Counted from the first letter of the stretch, positions 20,176-30,973 are shown. The stretch: DNA of 64,000 bases from Marinobacter koreensis (GCF_023156285.1 NZ_JAKZAJ010000001.1:992001-1056000), one strand, 5' to 3'. Made by a program: numbers and translations. The notes: generated from the sequence alone by a model not told the origin.

Positions 20176-21975
20176 ATGCGCAGTCATTATTGCGGTGGGA
20201 TCAACGAATCCCACATCGATCAGGAAGTCACGCTTTGCGGGTGGGTCCACCGTCGCCGTGACCATGGTGGGGTTATTTTCCTGGATCTGCGGGATCGGGA
20301 CGGTATGTCACAGGTGGTGGTGGATCCCGACACCCCCGAGAGTTTTTCGCTGGCGGAGAAGGTTCGCAGCGAGTTCGTGATCAAGGTTACCGGCAGGGTC
20401 CGTCGTCGTCCCGCCGGAACCGAGAACAACAACATGCCCACGGGCCAGGTTGAACTGCTTGGCAAGCAGCTGGAGATCCTGAACGCGGCCGCGACGCCTC
20501 CGTTCCCGCTGGATGAGCACGTTGATGTGGGTGAGGACGTTCGCCTCCGTTACCGGTTTGTGGACCTGCGGCGTCCTGAAATGATCAACCGCCTGCGGTT
20601 CCGTTCGCGGGTCACCAGCTATATCCGGAACTTCCTGGACAGCAACGGCTTCATGGATGTGGAAACGCCGATCCTGACGCGCGCCACGCCGGAAGGCGCC
20701 CGTGATTACCTGGTGCCGAGCCGGACCCACGAAGGGTCGTTCTTTGCGCTGCCGCAATCACCGCAATTGTTCAAGCAGCTGCTGATGGTGTCCGGCGTTG
20801 ACCGGTATTACCAGATTGCCAAGTGTTTCCGGGATGAGGATTTGCGCGCGGATCGCCAGCCGGAATTCACCCAGGTGGATATCGAGGCCTCCTTCATCGA
20901 TGAAGAGACTCTGATGTCACTGAACGAGAACATGGTGCGCTCCCTGTTCAAGGACGTACTCGATGTGGAGCTGCCGGAGTTTCCGCGCATGCCGCATTCC
21001 GAGGCCATGCAGCGTTACGGCAGTGACAAGCCGGATCTCCGGATTCCGCTGGAACTGGTGGATGTCAACGATCTGGTTGCCGATGTGGACTTCAAGGTCT
21101 TCGCCGGTCCGGCGAAAGACCCGAAAGGCCGTGTCGCCGCTCTGCGTGTACCGAAAGGCGGCGAGCTGACCCGGAAGCAGATCGATGACTACACGAAGTT
21201 CGTGGGCATCTATGGAGCGAAAGGTCTGGCCTACATCAAGGTCAATGAGCTGGCCAAGGGAGTCGAGGGGCTCCAGTCTCCGATCATCAAGTTCCTCGGC
21301 GACGACGTGGCACAGGCCATCATGGAACGCGTGGGTGCCGAAGACGGCGACATCGTTTTCTTCGGTGCCGACAAGACCACCGTGGTGAACGAAGCCCTCG
21401 GCGCGCTTCGTGTGAAACTGGGGCACGACCTGAACATGCTGACGTCGGAATGGGCGCCGCTGTGGGTTGTGGATTTTCCGATGTTCGAAGAGACACCGGA
21501 TGGCGGTCTGACTGCTATCCATCACCCGTTCACGGCTCCGTCGTGCACACCGGAAGAGCTGGCCGCGGATCCTGCCAATGCGCTGTCCCGCGCCTATGAC
21601 ATGGTGCTCAACGGCACCGAGCTGGGTGGTGGCTCGATCCGTATCCATGACGAGAACATGCAGCAGGCCGTGTTCCGCATCCTGGGTATTGGCGAGGAAG
21701 AGGCCCGGGCCAAGTTCGGCTTCCTGCTGGACGCCCTGAAGTTCGGCTGTCCTCCGCACGGCGGCCTGGCCTTCGGTCTGGATCGCCTGGTCATGCTGAT
21801 GACTGGCGCCTCCTCCATTCGGGATGTCATCGCCTTCCCGAAAACCCAGAGCGCGACGTGTCTGATGACCCAGGCACCGGGCGAAGTGGACGAAAAGCAG
21901 CTGCGTGAGCTGCACATCCGTCTGCGTCGTTCCGCCAAGCCGGTTGAGGGCAACAAGGCCGAGGGCAGCGAGTAA
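20176..21975 (+). CDS. aspS: Aspartyl-tRNA synthetase
   Basis: AspS charges tRNA-Asp. The 599-residue protein has the N-terminal OB-fold anticodon-binding domain ([26 protein letters not shown]), class II motif 2 ([19 protein letters not shown]), the bacterial GAD insertion (about 290-420) and motif 3 ([15 protein letters not shown]). ATG 20176 gives [10 protein letters not shown], the usual family start; the frame open from 20146 is not needed. It is followed closely by yebC, with a short GC-rich hairpin between. Confidence 0.96.
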   Translation: MRSHYCGGINESHIDQEVTLCGWVHRRRDHGGVIFLDLRDRDGMSQVVVDPDTPESFSLAEKVRSEFVIKVTGRVRRRPAGTENNNMPTGQVELLGKQLEILNAAATPPFPLDEHVDVGEDVRLRYRFVDLRRPEMINRLRFRSRVTSYIRNFLDSNGFMDVETPILTRATPEGARDYLVPSRTHEGSFFALPQSPQLFKQLLMVSGVDRYYQIAKCFRDEDLRADRQPEFTQVDIEASFIDEETLMSLNENMVRSLFKDVLDVELPEFPRMPHSEAMQRYGSDKPDLRIPLELVDVNDLVADVDFKVFAGPAKDPKGRVAALRVPKGGELTRKQIDDYTKFVGIYGAKGLAYIKVNELAKGVEGLQSPIIKFLGDDVAQAIMERVGAEDGDIVFFGADKTTVVNEALGALRVKLGHDLNMLTSEWAPLWVVDFPMFEETPDGGLTAIHHPFTAPSCTPEELAADPANALSRAYDMVLNGTELGGGSIRIHDENMQQAVFRILGIGEEEARAKFGFLLDALKFGCPPHGGLAFGLDRLVMLMTGASSIRDVIAFPKTQSATCLMTQAPGEVDEKQLRELHIRLRRSAKPVEGNKAEGSE

Positions 21976-22036
21976 ATTCTGACAAGTCGGGGGCGGGCCT
22001 TTGGCCCGCTCTCCGGACGATGGACGGAGGATTGGT

Positions 22037-22780
22037 ATGGCTGGTCATAGTAAGTGGGCCAACATCAAGCATCGCAAGGCGGCACAGGACGCCAAGCGCG
22101 GCAAGATCTTCACCAAAATCATCCGGGAGCTGACCGTTGCCGCCCGTCTGGGCGGCGGCGATCCCAACGACAACCCCCGGTTACGGGCGGTTGTCGACAA
22201 GGCTCTGACGGCCAACATGAAAAAGGACACCATTGAGCGCGCCATCGAGCGTGGCGCCGGTGGTGGCGATGACAGCAACTACGAGGAGCTCACCTACGAG
22301 GGGTATGGCCCGGGCGGTGTGGCTATCTTTGTGGAAGCGATGACAGACAACAAGAACCGGACGGTGGCCGAAGTCCGCCATGCATTCAACAAGTTCGGTG
22401 GCAACCTCGGGACTGACGGGTCGGTGGCCTACCTGTTTACCAAGCAGGGAATCATCAGCTACAGCCCGGAGGTCGATGGCGACCGATTGATGGAAGCGGC
22501 ACTGGAGGCCGGGGCAGAGGATCTGCAGGAGCAAAGCGACGGATCCTATGAAATCGTCACCACGCCGGAAGAATACCTGGATGTAAAAGAGTCACTGGTC
22601 GGGGCAGGCCTGACACCGGACAATTCCGAAGTCACCATGGTACCTGCCACCCGGGTTGAACTCGATCGGAACGGAGCCGAGACCATCCTCAAGCTGATCG
22701 ATATGCTCGAGGATCAGGACGACGTCCAGAATGTCTATCACAACGCGGATATATCCGCTGAGATCATGGAATCCCTCTGA
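22037..22780 (+). CDS. yebC: YebC/PmpR-family protein
   Basis: The 247-residue protein starts [23 protein letters not shown], the hallmark of the TACO1/YebC family, preceded by GGAGG. Family members have been described as DNA-binding regulators, and more recently as ribosome-associated factors that help translate difficult motifs; the sequence alone cannot decide. The three-domain length is normal. It leads ruvC by 18 bases, the standard yebC-ruvCAB arrangement. Confidence 0.95.
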   Translation: MAGHSKWANIKHRKAAQDAKRGKIFTKIIRELTVAARLGGGDPNDNPRLRAVVDKALTANMKKDTIERAIERGAGGGDDSNYEELTYEGYGPGGVAIFVEAMTDNKNRTVAEVRHAFNKFGGNLGTDGSVAYLFTKQGIISYSPEVDGDRLMEAALEAGAEDLQEQSDGSYEIVTTPEEYLDVKESLVGAGLTPDNSEVTMVPATRVELDRNGAETILKLIDMLEDQDDVQNVYHNADISAEIMESL

Positions 22781-22798
22781 TGACCGGAGCCCGCTGAC

Positions 22799-23326
22799 GT
22801 GGCGATCATTCTCGGAGTGGATCCCGGTTCCCGGATAACCGGTTACGGCATCATTCGCGCCGAAGGCCGACACATCGAATACATCGACAGTGGCTGTATC
22901 CGGGTGGGTGACAAGCCCATGGCCCAGCGACTTCAGTCCATCTTCCACAGCCTTGCCACCCTGATCGGAGAATACCGGCCGGAAGAATTCGCCATTGAAC
23001 AGGTTTTCATGGCGCGCAATCCGGATTCGGCGCTCAAGCTTGGTCAGGCCAGGGGCGCGGCGATTGTCAGTGCCGCGAACAGTGGCCTTGCCGTTCACGA
23101 GTATTCCGCGCGCCAGGTCAAACAGGCGGTGGTGGGTAAGGGCAGTGCCGACAAGTCCCAGGTTCAGCATATGGTGCAGACCTTGCTGTCGCTGTCCCGT
23201 AAACCCCAGGCCGACGCCGCTGACGCACTCGCCATTGCCCTGTGTCACGCGCACATGAGCCAGAGTGTACTCAAGGTTGCGGCCTCCGGTGGGAAGGTCC
23301 GCAGTGGCCGGGTCCGACAACAATGA
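22799..23326 (+). CDS. ruvC: Holliday junction resolvase RuvC
   Basis: RuvC is the endonuclease that cuts Holliday junctions bound by RuvAB. The 175-residue protein starts [15 protein letters not shown] with the first catalytic aspartate, has the catalytic glutamate in FAIEQVF, and ends the RNase H-like fold with [14 protein letters not shown] holding the last acidic residues. The start codon is GTG at 22799. It is followed by ruvA after 30 bases. Confidence 0.95.
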   Translation: MAIILGVDPGSRITGYGIIRAEGRHIEYIDSGCIRVGDKPMAQRLQSIFHSLATLIGEYRPEEFAIEQVFMARNPDSALKLGQARGAAIVSAANSGLAVHEYSARQVKQAVVGKGSADKSQVQHMVQTLLSLSRKPQADAADALAIALCHAHMSQSVLKVAASGGKVRSGRVRQQ

Positions 23327-23356
23327 CCGGCTCGCCTGAGCCAACAGGAGAAACCG

Positions 23357-23989
23357 TTGATTGGTCGAATTAGAGGCAGTCTGATTGAAAAGAGCCCCGG
23401 CCACGCGCTGGTGGAGTGTGGCGGGCTGGGTTACGAAATCGACATCCCCTACACCGCCTTTTTCCACCTGCCGGAAACCGGCCAGGAAGTTACCCTGCAT
23501 ACCCATTTTGCCGTGCGTGAAGATGCCCAGAGCCTCTATGGCTTTGCCTCGCGGCTTGATCGCGATCTTTTCCGGTTGTTAATCAAGGTCAATGGCGTAG
23601 GGCCAAAACTCGCGGTGGGCATCCTGTCCGGCCTCGACGCCGAGCAGTTCATTCGCTGTGTGGAGGCCAGGGACGTCAATGCGCTGGTGAAACTTCCTGG
23701 CGTGGGTAAAAAGACCGCCGAGCGGCTACTGATTGAAATGGCCGACCGGATCGGGCAACTTGAAGGTCAGTTCACGCCGTCGACGACGGCCAGCGCAGTG
23801 TCCGGAGACGCCACGTCAGCCAGGGCCGCTGGTGGACACGAGCCCAGGGACGAGGCCGAAGAAGCCCTGATTGCGCTGGGGTACAAACCTCAGGAGGCTG
23901 CAAAGGCAGTCAGCAAGGTTGCGGAAGAGGGCATGAACAGCCAGACCCTGATACGCCTGGCTCTCCGGAACATGATCCCCACGCCTTGA
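23357..23989 (+). CDS. ruvA: Holliday junction DNA helicase subunit RuvA
   Basis: RuvA binds the junction as a tetramer and loads RuvB. The 210-residue protein has the N-terminal OB-fold (MIGRIRGSLIEK), two helix-hairpin-helix motifs (including LVKLPGVGKKTAERLLIEM) and a C-terminal RuvB-binding domain (EEALIALGYKPQEAAKAV). The start is TTG at 23357 with AGGAG six bases upstream. A 142-bp gap before ruvB contains no recognisable gene or terminator. Confidence 0.95.
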   Translation: MIGRIRGSLIEKSPGHALVECGGLGYEIDIPYTAFFHLPETGQEVTLHTHFAVREDAQSLYGFASRLDRDLFRLLIKVNGVGPKLAVGILSGLDAEQFIRCVEARDVNALVKLPGVGKKTAERLLIEMADRIGQLEGQFTPSTTASAVSGDATSARAAGGHEPRDEAEEALIALGYKPQEAAKAVSKVAEEGMNSQTLIRLALRNMIPTP

Positions 23990-24131
23990 GACGGTGGTGG
24001 TGTGTGTCGGGGATGGCAACCTGTAGATAGCGTAACGTGACAGTGAATAGTCCGTTTGTACAATTGGCCCGACACGCGAGAAGGCCGCGTCGTGCAGACA
24101 GGAAGTTGAATCCCACAACTCGGGTGATGAG

Positions 24132-25163
24132 ATGATTGAGTCCGACCGACTGATTTCAGGCAAGGCCGGAGAGTACGAAGAAGTCCAGGACCGGGCGATC
24201 AGGCCGACGCTGCTGAGTGAGTATGTCGGCCAACCGTCCGTCCGGGAACAGATGGAGATTTTTATCTCTGCGGCGAGAGGCCGGCAGGAGGCGCTGGATC
24301 ATGTGCTGATTTTCGGTCCGCCCGGTCTCGGCAAGACGACGCTTGCCAATATCATCGCCAATGAAATGGGGGTGGCGATCAAGACCACGTCCGGTCCCGT
24401 GCTCGAAAAGGCCGGAGACCTGGCTGCGATGCTGACCAATCTTGAAGAGGGCGATGTCCTTTTCATCGATGAAATCCATCGCCTGAGCGCGGCCGTCGAA
24501 GAAGTCCTCTATCCGGCGATGGAAGACTATCAGCTGGATATCATGATCGGTGAAGGTCCTGCGGCGCGCTCGATCAAACTGGACCTGCCGCCTTTCACCC
24601 TGGTCGGCGCCACGACCCGAGCGGGTCTGCTGACCTCTCCGCTGCGTGATCGTTTCGGGATTGTCCAGCGTCTGGAGTTCTACAACACCCGGGATCTGAC
24701 CGATATCATCGTCCGCTCAGCACGCCTGTCATCCGTGGCCGTTGATCAGGAAGGTGCGTTCGAGATCGCCCGTCGATCCCGCGGCACGCCGCGGATTGCC
24801 AATCGCCTGCTGCGGCGGGTACGGGATTTCGCCGAGGTCCGGTCCAATGGCCACATCAGCGCGGACATTGCCGATCAGGCGCTGAACATGCTCAAGGTCG
24901 ACAACCAGGGGTTCGATCATATGGATCGACGGTTGTTGCTCGCAATGATTGAGAAATTTGATGGCGGACCGGTCGGCGTCGAGAGCCTGGCCGCAGCGAT
25001 CAGCGAGGAGCGGGGCACCATAGAAGACGTTCTGGAACCTTTCCTCATCCAGCAGGGATTCATGGTCCGTACACCTCGCGGGCGTATGGTGACCTCCCAT
25101 GCGTATCAGCACTTTGGTGTGGTCCCGCCAAAATCGGAAACCGAGGGAGATCTTTTTGACTGA
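24132..25163 (+). CDS. ruvB: Holliday junction branch-migration ATPase RuvB
   Basis: RuvB is the hexameric AAA+ motor that drives branch migration. The 343-residue protein has Walker [12 protein letters not shown] (about 62-72), Walker B FIDEIHRL, sensor 1 GATTRAG and an arginine-rich sensor 2 region ([15 protein letters not shown]), followed by the C-terminal winged helix. Length and start (MIESDRLIS) are normal. The stop overlaps the TTG start of ybgC. Confidence 0.97.
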   Translation: MIESDRLISGKAGEYEEVQDRAIRPTLLSEYVGQPSVREQMEIFISAARGRQEALDHVLIFGPPGLGKTTLANIIANEMGVAIKTTSGPVLEKAGDLAAMLTNLEEGDVLFIDEIHRLSAAVEEVLYPAMEDYQLDIMIGEGPAARSIKLDLPPFTLVGATTRAGLLTSPLRDRFGIVQRLEFYNTRDLTDIIVRSARLSSVAVDQEGAFEIARRSRGTPRIANRLLRRVRDFAEVRSNGHISADIADQALNMLKVDNQGFDHMDRRLLLAMIEKFDGGPVGVESLAAAISEERGTIEDVLEPFLIQQGFMVRTPRGRMVTSHAYQHFGVVPPKSETEGDLFD

Positions 25164-25617
25164 GGCAACCGGTACCAATGGTTTCGAGCTGCCCGTCCGG
25201 GTCTACATCGAAGATACCGACGCCGGAGGGATCGTTTTCCATGCCCGTTACCTGCACTATATGGAGCGGGCAAGGACGGAGTGGGTCCGAAGCTGCGGCG
25301 TTGGTCTAAGGGCCGGGCTGGCGGACAACATCAGCTACGTGGTCCAGAAACTGGCGATTCACTACGCTGCGCCGGCGAGACTGGATGATCAGCTGAAGGT
25401 GACGGCCGAGCCCGTGGCGTTCGGGCGGGTCTGGATGGGTTTCAGGCAGCGCGTCTGGCGTAAGGGTGAGAGCAAGCCGCTTTGTGACGCCGAGGTTCGT
25501 GTTGCCTGTGTTGCGCTTGATTCGGGACGGCCGAGACGGTTACCCGACAATATGCAGGATCTGTTGAGACGAAATGTCCCGGATCCGGACCCAATCAATA
25601 AAAGTATCCAGGAGTAA
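25156..25617 (+). CDS. ybgC: Tol-Pal-associated acyl-CoA thioesterase YbgC
   Basis: This hot-dog-fold thioesterase of 153 residues has the family signature [28 protein letters not shown], with the catalytic aspartate in DTDAGG. YbgC hydrolyses acyl-CoAs and interacts with acyl carrier protein at the membrane; its role in the Tol-Pal cluster is not fully settled. The start is taken as TTG at 25156, within the ruvB stop region, with GGGAG six bases upstream; the open frame before it lies inside ruvB. tolQ starts four bases after the stop. Confidence 0.93.
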   Translation: MTEATGTNGFELPVRVYIEDTDAGGIVFHARYLHYMERARTEWVRSCGVGLRAGLADNISYVVQKLAIHYAAPARLDDQLKVTAEPVAFGRVWMGFRQRVWRKGESKPLCDAEVRVACVALDSGRPRRLPDNMQDLLRRNVPDPDPINKSIQE

Positions 25618-25620
25618 AAG

Positions 25621-26310
25621 GTGGATTCAGAAGTAACAGTCTGGAGTCTCGTTACAAACGCCGGTGCACTGGTTCAGCTGGTGATGCTGTTGCTGCTCTC
25701 GGCCTCGGTCATTTCCTGGGCCCTGATTTTCCAGCGCCTGAAGGTCTTCAAGAAAGCGCGCCAGGCCCAATTGGCGTTTGAAGAGCGTTTCTGGTCCGGC
25801 ATGGATCTGGGGCAACTTTACCGGGAGGTCAATGCCGAGCCGACGCCGTTTTCCGGTCTGGAATCGGTATTCCGGGCAGGTTTCAAGGAATTCTCGCGGC
25901 TGCGGCAGCAGAGCCGGGACGCCGATGCGGTGATGGACGGTACCCAGCGAGCCATGAGGGTGGCGTTTTCCCGGGAGCAGGAGCGGCTCGAAATGCACTT
26001 GCCTTTCCTGGCCACAGTGGGTTCCACCAGCCCGTATGTCGGTCTGTTCGGAACAGTCTGGGGCATCATGAACTCCTTCATGGGCCTGGCCCAGGTCCAG
26101 CAGGCGACGCTCGCCACGGTGGCGCCGGGTATTTCCGAGGCGTTGATCGCGACCGCAATGGGTCTGTTTGCTGCGATCCCGGCGGTCATTGCCTACAACC
26201 GTTTTGCTGCCAAATCCGACGCGCTTCTGAAAAACTATGAAACCTTTGCGGAGGAGTTTTCCAGCATCCTGCATCGTCGGGTGCACAGCAGCGAGCAGGG
26301 CGCTGCGTGA
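25621..26310 (+). CDS. tolQ: Tol-Pal proton-channel subunit TolQ
   Basis: TolQ is an inner-membrane protein that with TolR uses the proton gradient to energise TolA. The 229-residue protein has one N-terminal membrane segment (about 15-38) and two further segments in the conserved MotA/TolQ/ExbB region (GLFGTVWGIMNSF and GISEALIATAMGLFAAIPAVIAYN). The start codon is GTG at 25621. It lies in the canonical order ybgC-tolQ-tolR-tolA-tolB-pal. Confidence 0.96.
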   Translation: MDSEVTVWSLVTNAGALVQLVMLLLLSASVISWALIFQRLKVFKKARQAQLAFEERFWSGMDLGQLYREVNAEPTPFSGLESVFRAGFKEFSRLRQQSRDADAVMDGTQRAMRVAFSREQERLEMHLPFLATVGSTSPYVGLFGTVWGIMNSFMGLAQVQQATLATVAPGISEALIATAMGLFAAIPAVIAYNRFAAKSDALLKNYETFAEEFSSILHRRVHSSEQGAA

Positions 26311-26341
26311 TGCTCGTTGATCATCGAGGGAGTCTGCGATC

Positions 26342-26788
26342 ATGAAAGGCATGGGAATGATGCCGCAGCATCGGCGCAAGCCGATGTCAGAAATCAATGT
26401 CGTCCCGTACATCGACGTCATGTTGGTGCTGTTGGTGATTTTTATGGTCACCGCGCCCATGCTGACACAGGGCGTTAAAGTGGATCTGCCGGAGACCACG
26501 TCTCATCCGATCCAGCCAGAAAAGGATGTGGAGTCCATCGTCGTGTCGGTGGATTCCAACGGAGCCTATTATCTGGATGTCGGTGACAAAACCAGCGACC
26601 CGATGGGGTTGCCGGAACTGCGCCAGCAGGTGTCCAAGATTCTCTCCCAACGAAGCAAGAGTGAGATTCTGGTTCGTGGTGATGAGCACGTCGAATATGG
26701 AATGGTCGTGCGGTTGATGGCGGAGCTTCAGAACGCCGGTGCTGCCAGCATTGGCCTGATCACCGAAACGCCGTCGGACAAGAAATGA
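26342..26788 (+). CDS. tolR: Tol-Pal subunit TolR
   Basis: TolR partners TolQ in the energy-transducing complex. The 148-residue protein has a single N-terminal transmembrane helix, NVVPYIDVMLVLLVIFMV, containing the essential aspartate, then a periplasmic domain that would bind peptidoglycan. GGGAG precedes ATG 26342. The length matches the family and the gene is in the usual place. Confidence 0.96.
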   Translation: MKGMGMMPQHRRKPMSEINVVPYIDVMLVLLVIFMVTAPMLTQGVKVDLPETTSHPIQPEKDVESIVVSVDSNGAYYLDVGDKTSDPMGLPELRQQVSKILSQRSKSEILVRGDEHVEYGMVVRLMAELQNAGAASIGLITETPSDKK

Positions 26789-26810
26789 GTGTGACGCGGG
26801 TGAGGCTGTT

Positions 26811-27833
26811 GTGACGAATCGGGAACCAAGAGTAAGCAGTACCGGTACGCCGCCCTGGAAGTCGCCCGTTGTGATGTCGGTGGTCCTGCATCTGGTGATC
26901 ATCGTGATCGCAATTGTCGGCTGGTCCTGGATGGATACGCCTCCGGAGCCGCCCCCCCGGAGTATATCGGCGCGTCTGATTTCACCGCAGCCCGAGCCCA
27001 GTCCGGTGGTGGAACCGCAGGATCAGGCTGACCGTGAAAAGCAAAAGCGCCTTGAGGAAGAAAAGCGGAAGCAGGCTGATCAGGCGCGCAAGCAGGAAGA
27101 AGCGCGAAAGATCGCCGAGCAGAAGGCTCGGGAAGAGCAAGCTCGCAAGGAGGCTGAAGCCGAGCGCAAAAAACAGGAAGCTCTGGCCCGCGAGAAAGCG
27201 GCAAAAGCTAAAGAAGCAGCCCGGCAGAAAGCCGAGGCAGAGGCGAAAGCCCGGGCCGAGGCCAAGGCCGAAGAAGAGCGGAAGCGTCAGGAAGAGGCCA
27301 GGCGTAAGGCGGAAGAAGAGAAGCGACGCCTGGAGGCGCAGCGTAAGAAAGAAGAGGCGGAGCGCAAAAAGCGGGAGGAAGAAGCCCGCAAGGCAGCTGA
27401 GCAGAAACGGCTGGAAGCGGAACGTCGCCTGAGGGAGCAGCAATTGGAGGCGCTCGCTGACGAGGCCCGCAAGGCAAAAGAAGCGGAGGCTCTGAAGCAG
27501 CAGCAGGCGGCTGCGGCCAAGGCACGTGAAGCCCAGATGTTGTCGGAGAGCGAGAAATATCAGGCGTTGATCCGTGAGCGGCTGAGTCAGGCCTGGTATC
27601 CACCTTCTTCGGCAACCGAGGAAATGACCGCCAGACTTCAGATCACCTTGTTGCCCACCGGTGAGCTTGCGAGCGTTAAGCTGGTGAGTAGTAGCGGCAA
27701 CACAGCGTTTGATAACTCTGCGCTGAGTGCCGTGCGATCCTTGAACCGGTATCCCATTCCGGATGACCGTGACACATTTGAACGGTATTTCAGACAGTTC
27801 ACAATCGAATTCAACCCCCGAAGGTTGAGATGA
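26811..27833 (+). CDS. tolA: Tol-Pal subunit TolA
   Basis: TolA spans the periplasm from TolQR to TolB/Pal and the outer membrane. The 340-residue protein has an N-terminal anchor (about residues 20-42), a very long alanine/lysine/glutamate-rich helical domain (about 72-250) and a C-terminal globular domain with [18 protein letters not shown]. The start codon is GTG at 26811. The repetitive charged region produces long spurious frames on the other strand. Overall composition is normal for TolA. Confidence 0.95.
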   Translation: MTNREPRVSSTGTPPWKSPVVMSVVLHLVIIVIAIVGWSWMDTPPEPPPRSISARLISPQPEPSPVVEPQDQADREKQKRLEEEKRKQADQARKQEEARKIAEQKAREEQARKEAEAERKKQEALAREKAAKAKEAARQKAEAEAKARAEAKAEEERKRQEEARRKAEEEKRRLEAQRKKEEAERKKREEEARKAAEQKRLEAERRLREQQLEALADEARKAKEAEALKQQQAAAAKAREAQMLSESEKYQALIRERLSQAWYPPSSATEEMTARLQITLLPTGELASVKLVSSSGNTAFDNSALSAVRSLNRYPIPDDRDTFERYFRQFTIEFNPRRLR

Positions 27834-27849
27834 GGAAGCAGGAACTATC

Positions 27850-29163
27850 ATGACACAGCGGACCCGGACCCTGTCCCGACACGTCTTTCTGGCGGTCGTG
27901 ATTGCCATGACGGCGCTGGTGAACAGTGCCCATGCGGAATTGCTGATCCGAATCACAGAGGGGGCCGATTCGGCCATCCCCATTGCCGTCGTGCCTTTCT
28001 CGGAGAGCGGCACCATGCCTGCCGGGGACAAGGTCAGTCGTATCGTGCAGGACGATCTCACCATGAGCGGCGAGTTCCGCCCGCTGCCGCCGGAAAAAAT
28101 GTTGAGCCTTCCGTCCAGAAGGGAGGATGTGTACTTCCGGGACTGGCGCATGCTGGGTCAGCGGTATGTTCTGGTGGGGGAGCTGAAGCGCAGTGCGGAC
28201 CGCGTATCCGCCCGTTATGAATTGTTTGATGTGAATCGACAGGAGCGGATTCTGGGTGAAACCGCGAGCGCGTCCGTCAACAGCCTGAGGACACTGGGCC
28301 ATCACATCAGCGACAAGGTGTATGAGGCGATCACGGGCGTGAAAGGGGCGTTTTCGACCCGGCTCGCCTACATCACCCGTGATACCTTCAAGGGCAAGCC
28401 CCGTTACCGCCTGCAGGTCAGTGACGTGGACGGCAAACGTGCCCGTATCCGCCTGGAGAGCCAGGAGCCGATTCTGTCGCCGGCCTGGTCCCCGGATGGC
28501 AAGAAGCTCGCCTATGTCTCTTTCGAGACCGGCAAGCCGGTGATTTTTGTTCATGAGCTGGCAACCGGAAAACGAACCAAAGTGGCGGATTTTCCGGGGC
28601 TGAACTCTGCCCCGGCCTGGTCCGATGACGGGCGCTCGTTGCTGATGACGCTGTCCAAGGACGGCAACGCCGAAATCTATCGGATGGACCTGGCAAGCGG
28701 GAAGCTGACCAAGCTGACCGACCACTGGGCGATTGATACCGAGGCTGTGTACGACCATACCGGTCAGGGTATTTTCTTTACATCTGACCGTTCCGGTGGC
28801 CCCCAGATCTATCACATGGACAGCCTCGACGCCGAACCCCGCCGGATTACCTTTGGCAGCCGTTACAATGCCCGGCCCAGGCCGGACAATGAGGGGCGAT
28901 TCGTGTACTACGTGCACCAGCGGAACAGCGCCTTTCATATCGCACGTACAAACCTGAAAACCGGGGAGGAAACCATTCTGACCCGTACGTCGTCTGATGA
29001 GTCACCAAGCATTTCGCCCAACGGTCGGATGCTGATCTATGCGACCAAGCAGGGAGACAATAGTGTGTTGACTGTTATCTCTGCCGATGGCGGCGCGGCA
29101 TACAGTCTGCCGGCCTCCGAGGGCGATGTTCGTGAACCGGCCTGGGGACCCATCGTGAACTGA
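27850..29163 (+). CDS. tolB: Tol-Pal periplasmic protein TolB
   Basis: TolB is a periplasmic beta-propeller that binds Pal and TolA. The 437-residue protein has a Sec signal peptide (cleavage near NSAHA, residue 28), an N-terminal alpha/beta domain, and WD40-like PD40 repeats such as [20 protein letters not shown] and [16 protein letters not shown] 27850 fits. It follows tolA by 16 bases and precedes pal. Confidence 0.96.
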   Translation: MTQRTRTLSRHVFLAVVIAMTALVNSAHAELLIRITEGADSAIPIAVVPFSESGTMPAGDKVSRIVQDDLTMSGEFRPLPPEKMLSLPSRREDVYFRDWRMLGQRYVLVGELKRSADRVSARYELFDVNRQERILGETASASVNSLRTLGHHISDKVYEAITGVKGAFSTRLAYITRDTFKGKPRYRLQVSDVDGKRARIRLESQEPILSPAWSPDGKKLAYVSFETGKPVIFVHELATGKRTKVADFPGLNSAPAWSDDGRSLLMTLSKDGNAEIYRMDLASGKLTKLTDHWAIDTEAVYDHTGQGIFFTSDRSGGPQIYHMDSLDAEPRRITFGSRYNARPRPDNEGRFVYYVHQRNSAFHIARTNLKTGEETILTRTSSDESPSISPNGRMLIYATKQGDNSVLTVISADGGAAYSLPASEGDVREPAWGPIVN

Positions 29164-29214
29164 TGGGCCTCAGGCATGACCGTTTTATCCCAAACCAACG
29201 TAAAGGAAATGACC

Positions 29215-29790
29215 ATGAATCTTTCGACACAAACCAAGGCGCTCGCACTGCTTCTGTCTGTAGGGCTGTTTGCCGGTTGTAGCACCACGGGCGAAACCAT
29301 GGACGAGGGTGGAGCCGGCACCGGATCCGACGTTTCGGCTATCGACCAGGAAGGTGGTTCCACCGTCTATGGTGGTGGCGATGAGGGCGGCGTTTCTTCT
29401 TCCGGCCTGACCGATGAAGAGAAGCAGGCAGCGGAAGAGCAGGCCAAGCAGGCGGCCCTGCGTGAAATCACCACCTTCTACTTCGATTTTGATACTTCCG
29501 AAATCAAGCCCGAGGCACGTGAAGTGCTGGTTGCTCATGCCAAGTACCTGGCGTCGCACCCGCAGCAGGACGTGCGCCTGGAAGGTCATGCTGATGAGCG
29601 TGGCACCAAGGAGTACAACCTGGCTCTGGGCGAGCGTCGTGCCAATGCCGTCAAGCGCTTCCTGATCGTGAACGGCGCTTCACGTGGCCAGATTGAAACC
29701 GTAAGCTATGGTGAGGAAAAGCCGGCGGTCATGGGTTCCAATGAAAGTGCCTGGGCCCAGAACCGTCGGGTTGAACTGGTATTCAAATAA
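29215..29790 (+). CDS. pal: Peptidoglycan-associated lipoprotein (Pal)
   Basis: Pal is an outer-membrane lipoprotein that binds peptidoglycan and TolB. The 191-residue protein has a lipobox (GLFAGC), a glycine-rich linker, and an OmpA-like domain with the meso-DAP-binding region FYFDFDTSEIKPEARE and LEGHADERGTKEYNLALGERRA. ATG 29215 is preferred: AAAGGAA lies at proper distance, whereas ATG 29209 is too close to it. The gene completes the tol-pal cluster with cpoB. Confidence 0.95.
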   Translation: MNLSTQTKALALLLSVGLFAGCSTTGETMDEGGAGTGSDVSAIDQEGGSTVYGGGDEGGVSSSGLTDEEKQAAEEQAKQAALREITTFYFDFDTSEIKPEAREVLVAHAKYLASHPQQDVRLEGHADERGTKEYNLALGERRANAVKRFLIVNGASRGQIETVSYGEEKPAVMGSNESAWAQNRRVELVFK

Positions 29791-29819
29791 GACCTTCTGA
29801 CCCAACATCAGGTGTGCCC

Positions 29820-30593
29820 ATGAGAAACCGACTCATGGCGCCTCTGCTGATGTCGCTTGCCGTCTGGCAAGCGACACCGGCTCTGGCGCAGTCCTCGACC
29901 CCGGCGTTCCAGACCAACGCCTCCGAAGCCCAGCGAAAGGCGTCGAACAACCAGGCCTCGGCCGAGCTGTTCTATATGATTCAGCAACTGCAGGACGACG
30001 TCCGCCGGTTGCAGGGCAAGGTTGAGGAACAACAGCACCTGATCGAACGCCTCCAGAAGCAGGGTCGGGATCGTTACATCGACCTGGATCAGCGCATTCT
30101 GGACCTTTCCAAAAAGACGGAAAGCGCATCGCAGCCTGCTGCCACTGGTGCATCGGCGGAAGCCGAAGGTAGTAGCGGGGCGATTGAAACCCGTGAGTAT
30201 CGCCAGCCAGGCGATGAGGAACAGAAAGCCTACAACGAAATTCTGGACCTCATCCGGAACCAGAAGAAGTACGATCAGGCGATCAACCGGTTGTACGAGT
30301 TCATCGACAAGTACCCCGAGGGTGATCTGACGGTTAACGCCTATTACTGGCTCGGTGAGGTGTATCTGGTGAAGCCTCAGCTCGAGCAGGCCAAACAGGC
30401 GTTCACCATTGTTGCCACCCGGTATCCGGATCATCGGAAGGCGCCGGACGCGGTCTACAAGCTGGGAGTGACGCTGGATCGGATGGGAGATTCCGAAGCC
30501 GCCAAGCGCCGCATGCAAAGCGTCATTGATAATTATCCCAAGAGCAGTGCTGCCGATCTCGCCCGGAAGTTCCTGTCCTCTGCAAGCGGTTAA
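29820..30593 (+). CDS. cpoB: Cell-division coordinator CpoB (YbgF)
   Basis: CpoB is a periplasmic protein that links Tol-Pal to PBP1B during constriction. The 257-residue protein has a signal peptide ending ALAQ, an N-terminal trimerising coiled coil (LFYMIQQLQDDVRRLQGKVE), and C-terminal TPR repeats (AYNEILDLIRNQKKYDQAI, NAYYWLGEVYLVKPQLEQA). ATG 29820 has AGG about seven bases upstream; GTG 29814 is possible. Fewer than 100 bases separate it from the tRNA-Lys pair. Confidence 0.93.
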   Translation: MRNRLMAPLLMSLAVWQATPALAQSSTPAFQTNASEAQRKASNNQASAELFYMIQQLQDDVRRLQGKVEEQQHLIERLQKQGRDRYIDLDQRILDLSKKTESASQPAATGASAEAEGSSGAIETREYRQPGDEEQKAYNEILDLIRNQKKYDQAINRLYEFIDKYPEGDLTVNAYYWLGEVYLVKPQLEQAKQAFTIVATRYPDHRKAPDAVYKLGVTLDRMGDSEAAKRRMQSVIDNYPKSSAADLARKFLSSASG

Positions 30594-30635
30594 AACGGCG
30601 GGAGAAAAAAATCCGATGAATCCCCAGAAAAGGGG

Positions 30636-30663
30636 TTGATCACGGAAAAAATATCAGTACTAT
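30636..30663 (+). promoter_or_regulatory. Promoter of the tRNA-Lys pair
   Basis: TTGATC (30636-30641) and TACTAT (30658-30663) are separated by 16 bp and followed by a GC-rich discriminator, the arrangement typical of stringently controlled stable-RNA promoters. The first tRNA starts 14 bases after the -10 box. Confidence 0.65.
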
Positions 30664-30676
30664 ATGCGCCTCGCTT

Positions 30677-30752
30677 GGGTCGTTAGCTCAGTTGGTAGAG
30701 CAGTTGGCTTTTAACCAATTGGTCGAAGGTTCGAATCCTTCACGACCCACCA
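30677..30752 (+). tRNA. tRNA-Lys (anticodon TTT)
   Basis: A 76-base cloverleaf: the acceptor stem starts GGGTCGT and ends ACGACCC, with encoded ACCA. The D-arm is TAGCTCAGTTGGTAGAGC, the anticodon loop CTTTTAA, and the T-arm contains GGTTCGAATCC. It reads AAA/AAG lysine codons. Confidence 0.97.
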
Positions 30753-30842
30753 GATTCCGGCTACTGCCTTTTTGAGCGAAGACAGTAACCATTCAGGAAG
30801 CGTTAACGCCATCGGGCAAAAGCACTCCTGAAAAACAGTCAT

Positions 30843-30918
30843 GGGTCGTTAGCTCAGTTGGTAGAGCAGTTGGCTTTTAACCAATTGGTCGAAGGTTCGA
30901 ATCCTTCACGACCCACCA
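30843..30918 (+). tRNA. tRNA-Lys (anticodon TTT), second identical copy
   Basis: This copy is base-for-base identical over 76 bases to the first, 90 bp downstream. The spacer and flanks differ, so only the tRNA itself is duplicated. It is followed by a strong terminator and is probably co-transcribed with the first copy. Confidence 0.97.
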
Positions 30919-30943
30919 AACTGTCAGGACGTTCGTTGTCCTG

Positions 30944-30973
30944 AAAAAAAGAGCCTACGGGCTCTTTTTTTTT
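30944..30973 (+). terminator. Intrinsic terminator of the tRNA-Lys unit
   Basis: A run of seven A's plus GAGCC pairs with GGCTC plus nine T's around a TACG loop (30956-30959). The T-run makes this a textbook terminator. Confidence 0.92.

Noticed and set aside
21993..22009. A GC-rich 7-bp hairpin between aspS and yebC as a terminator
   Set aside because: It has a three-base loop and no T-run; it is too weak to call.
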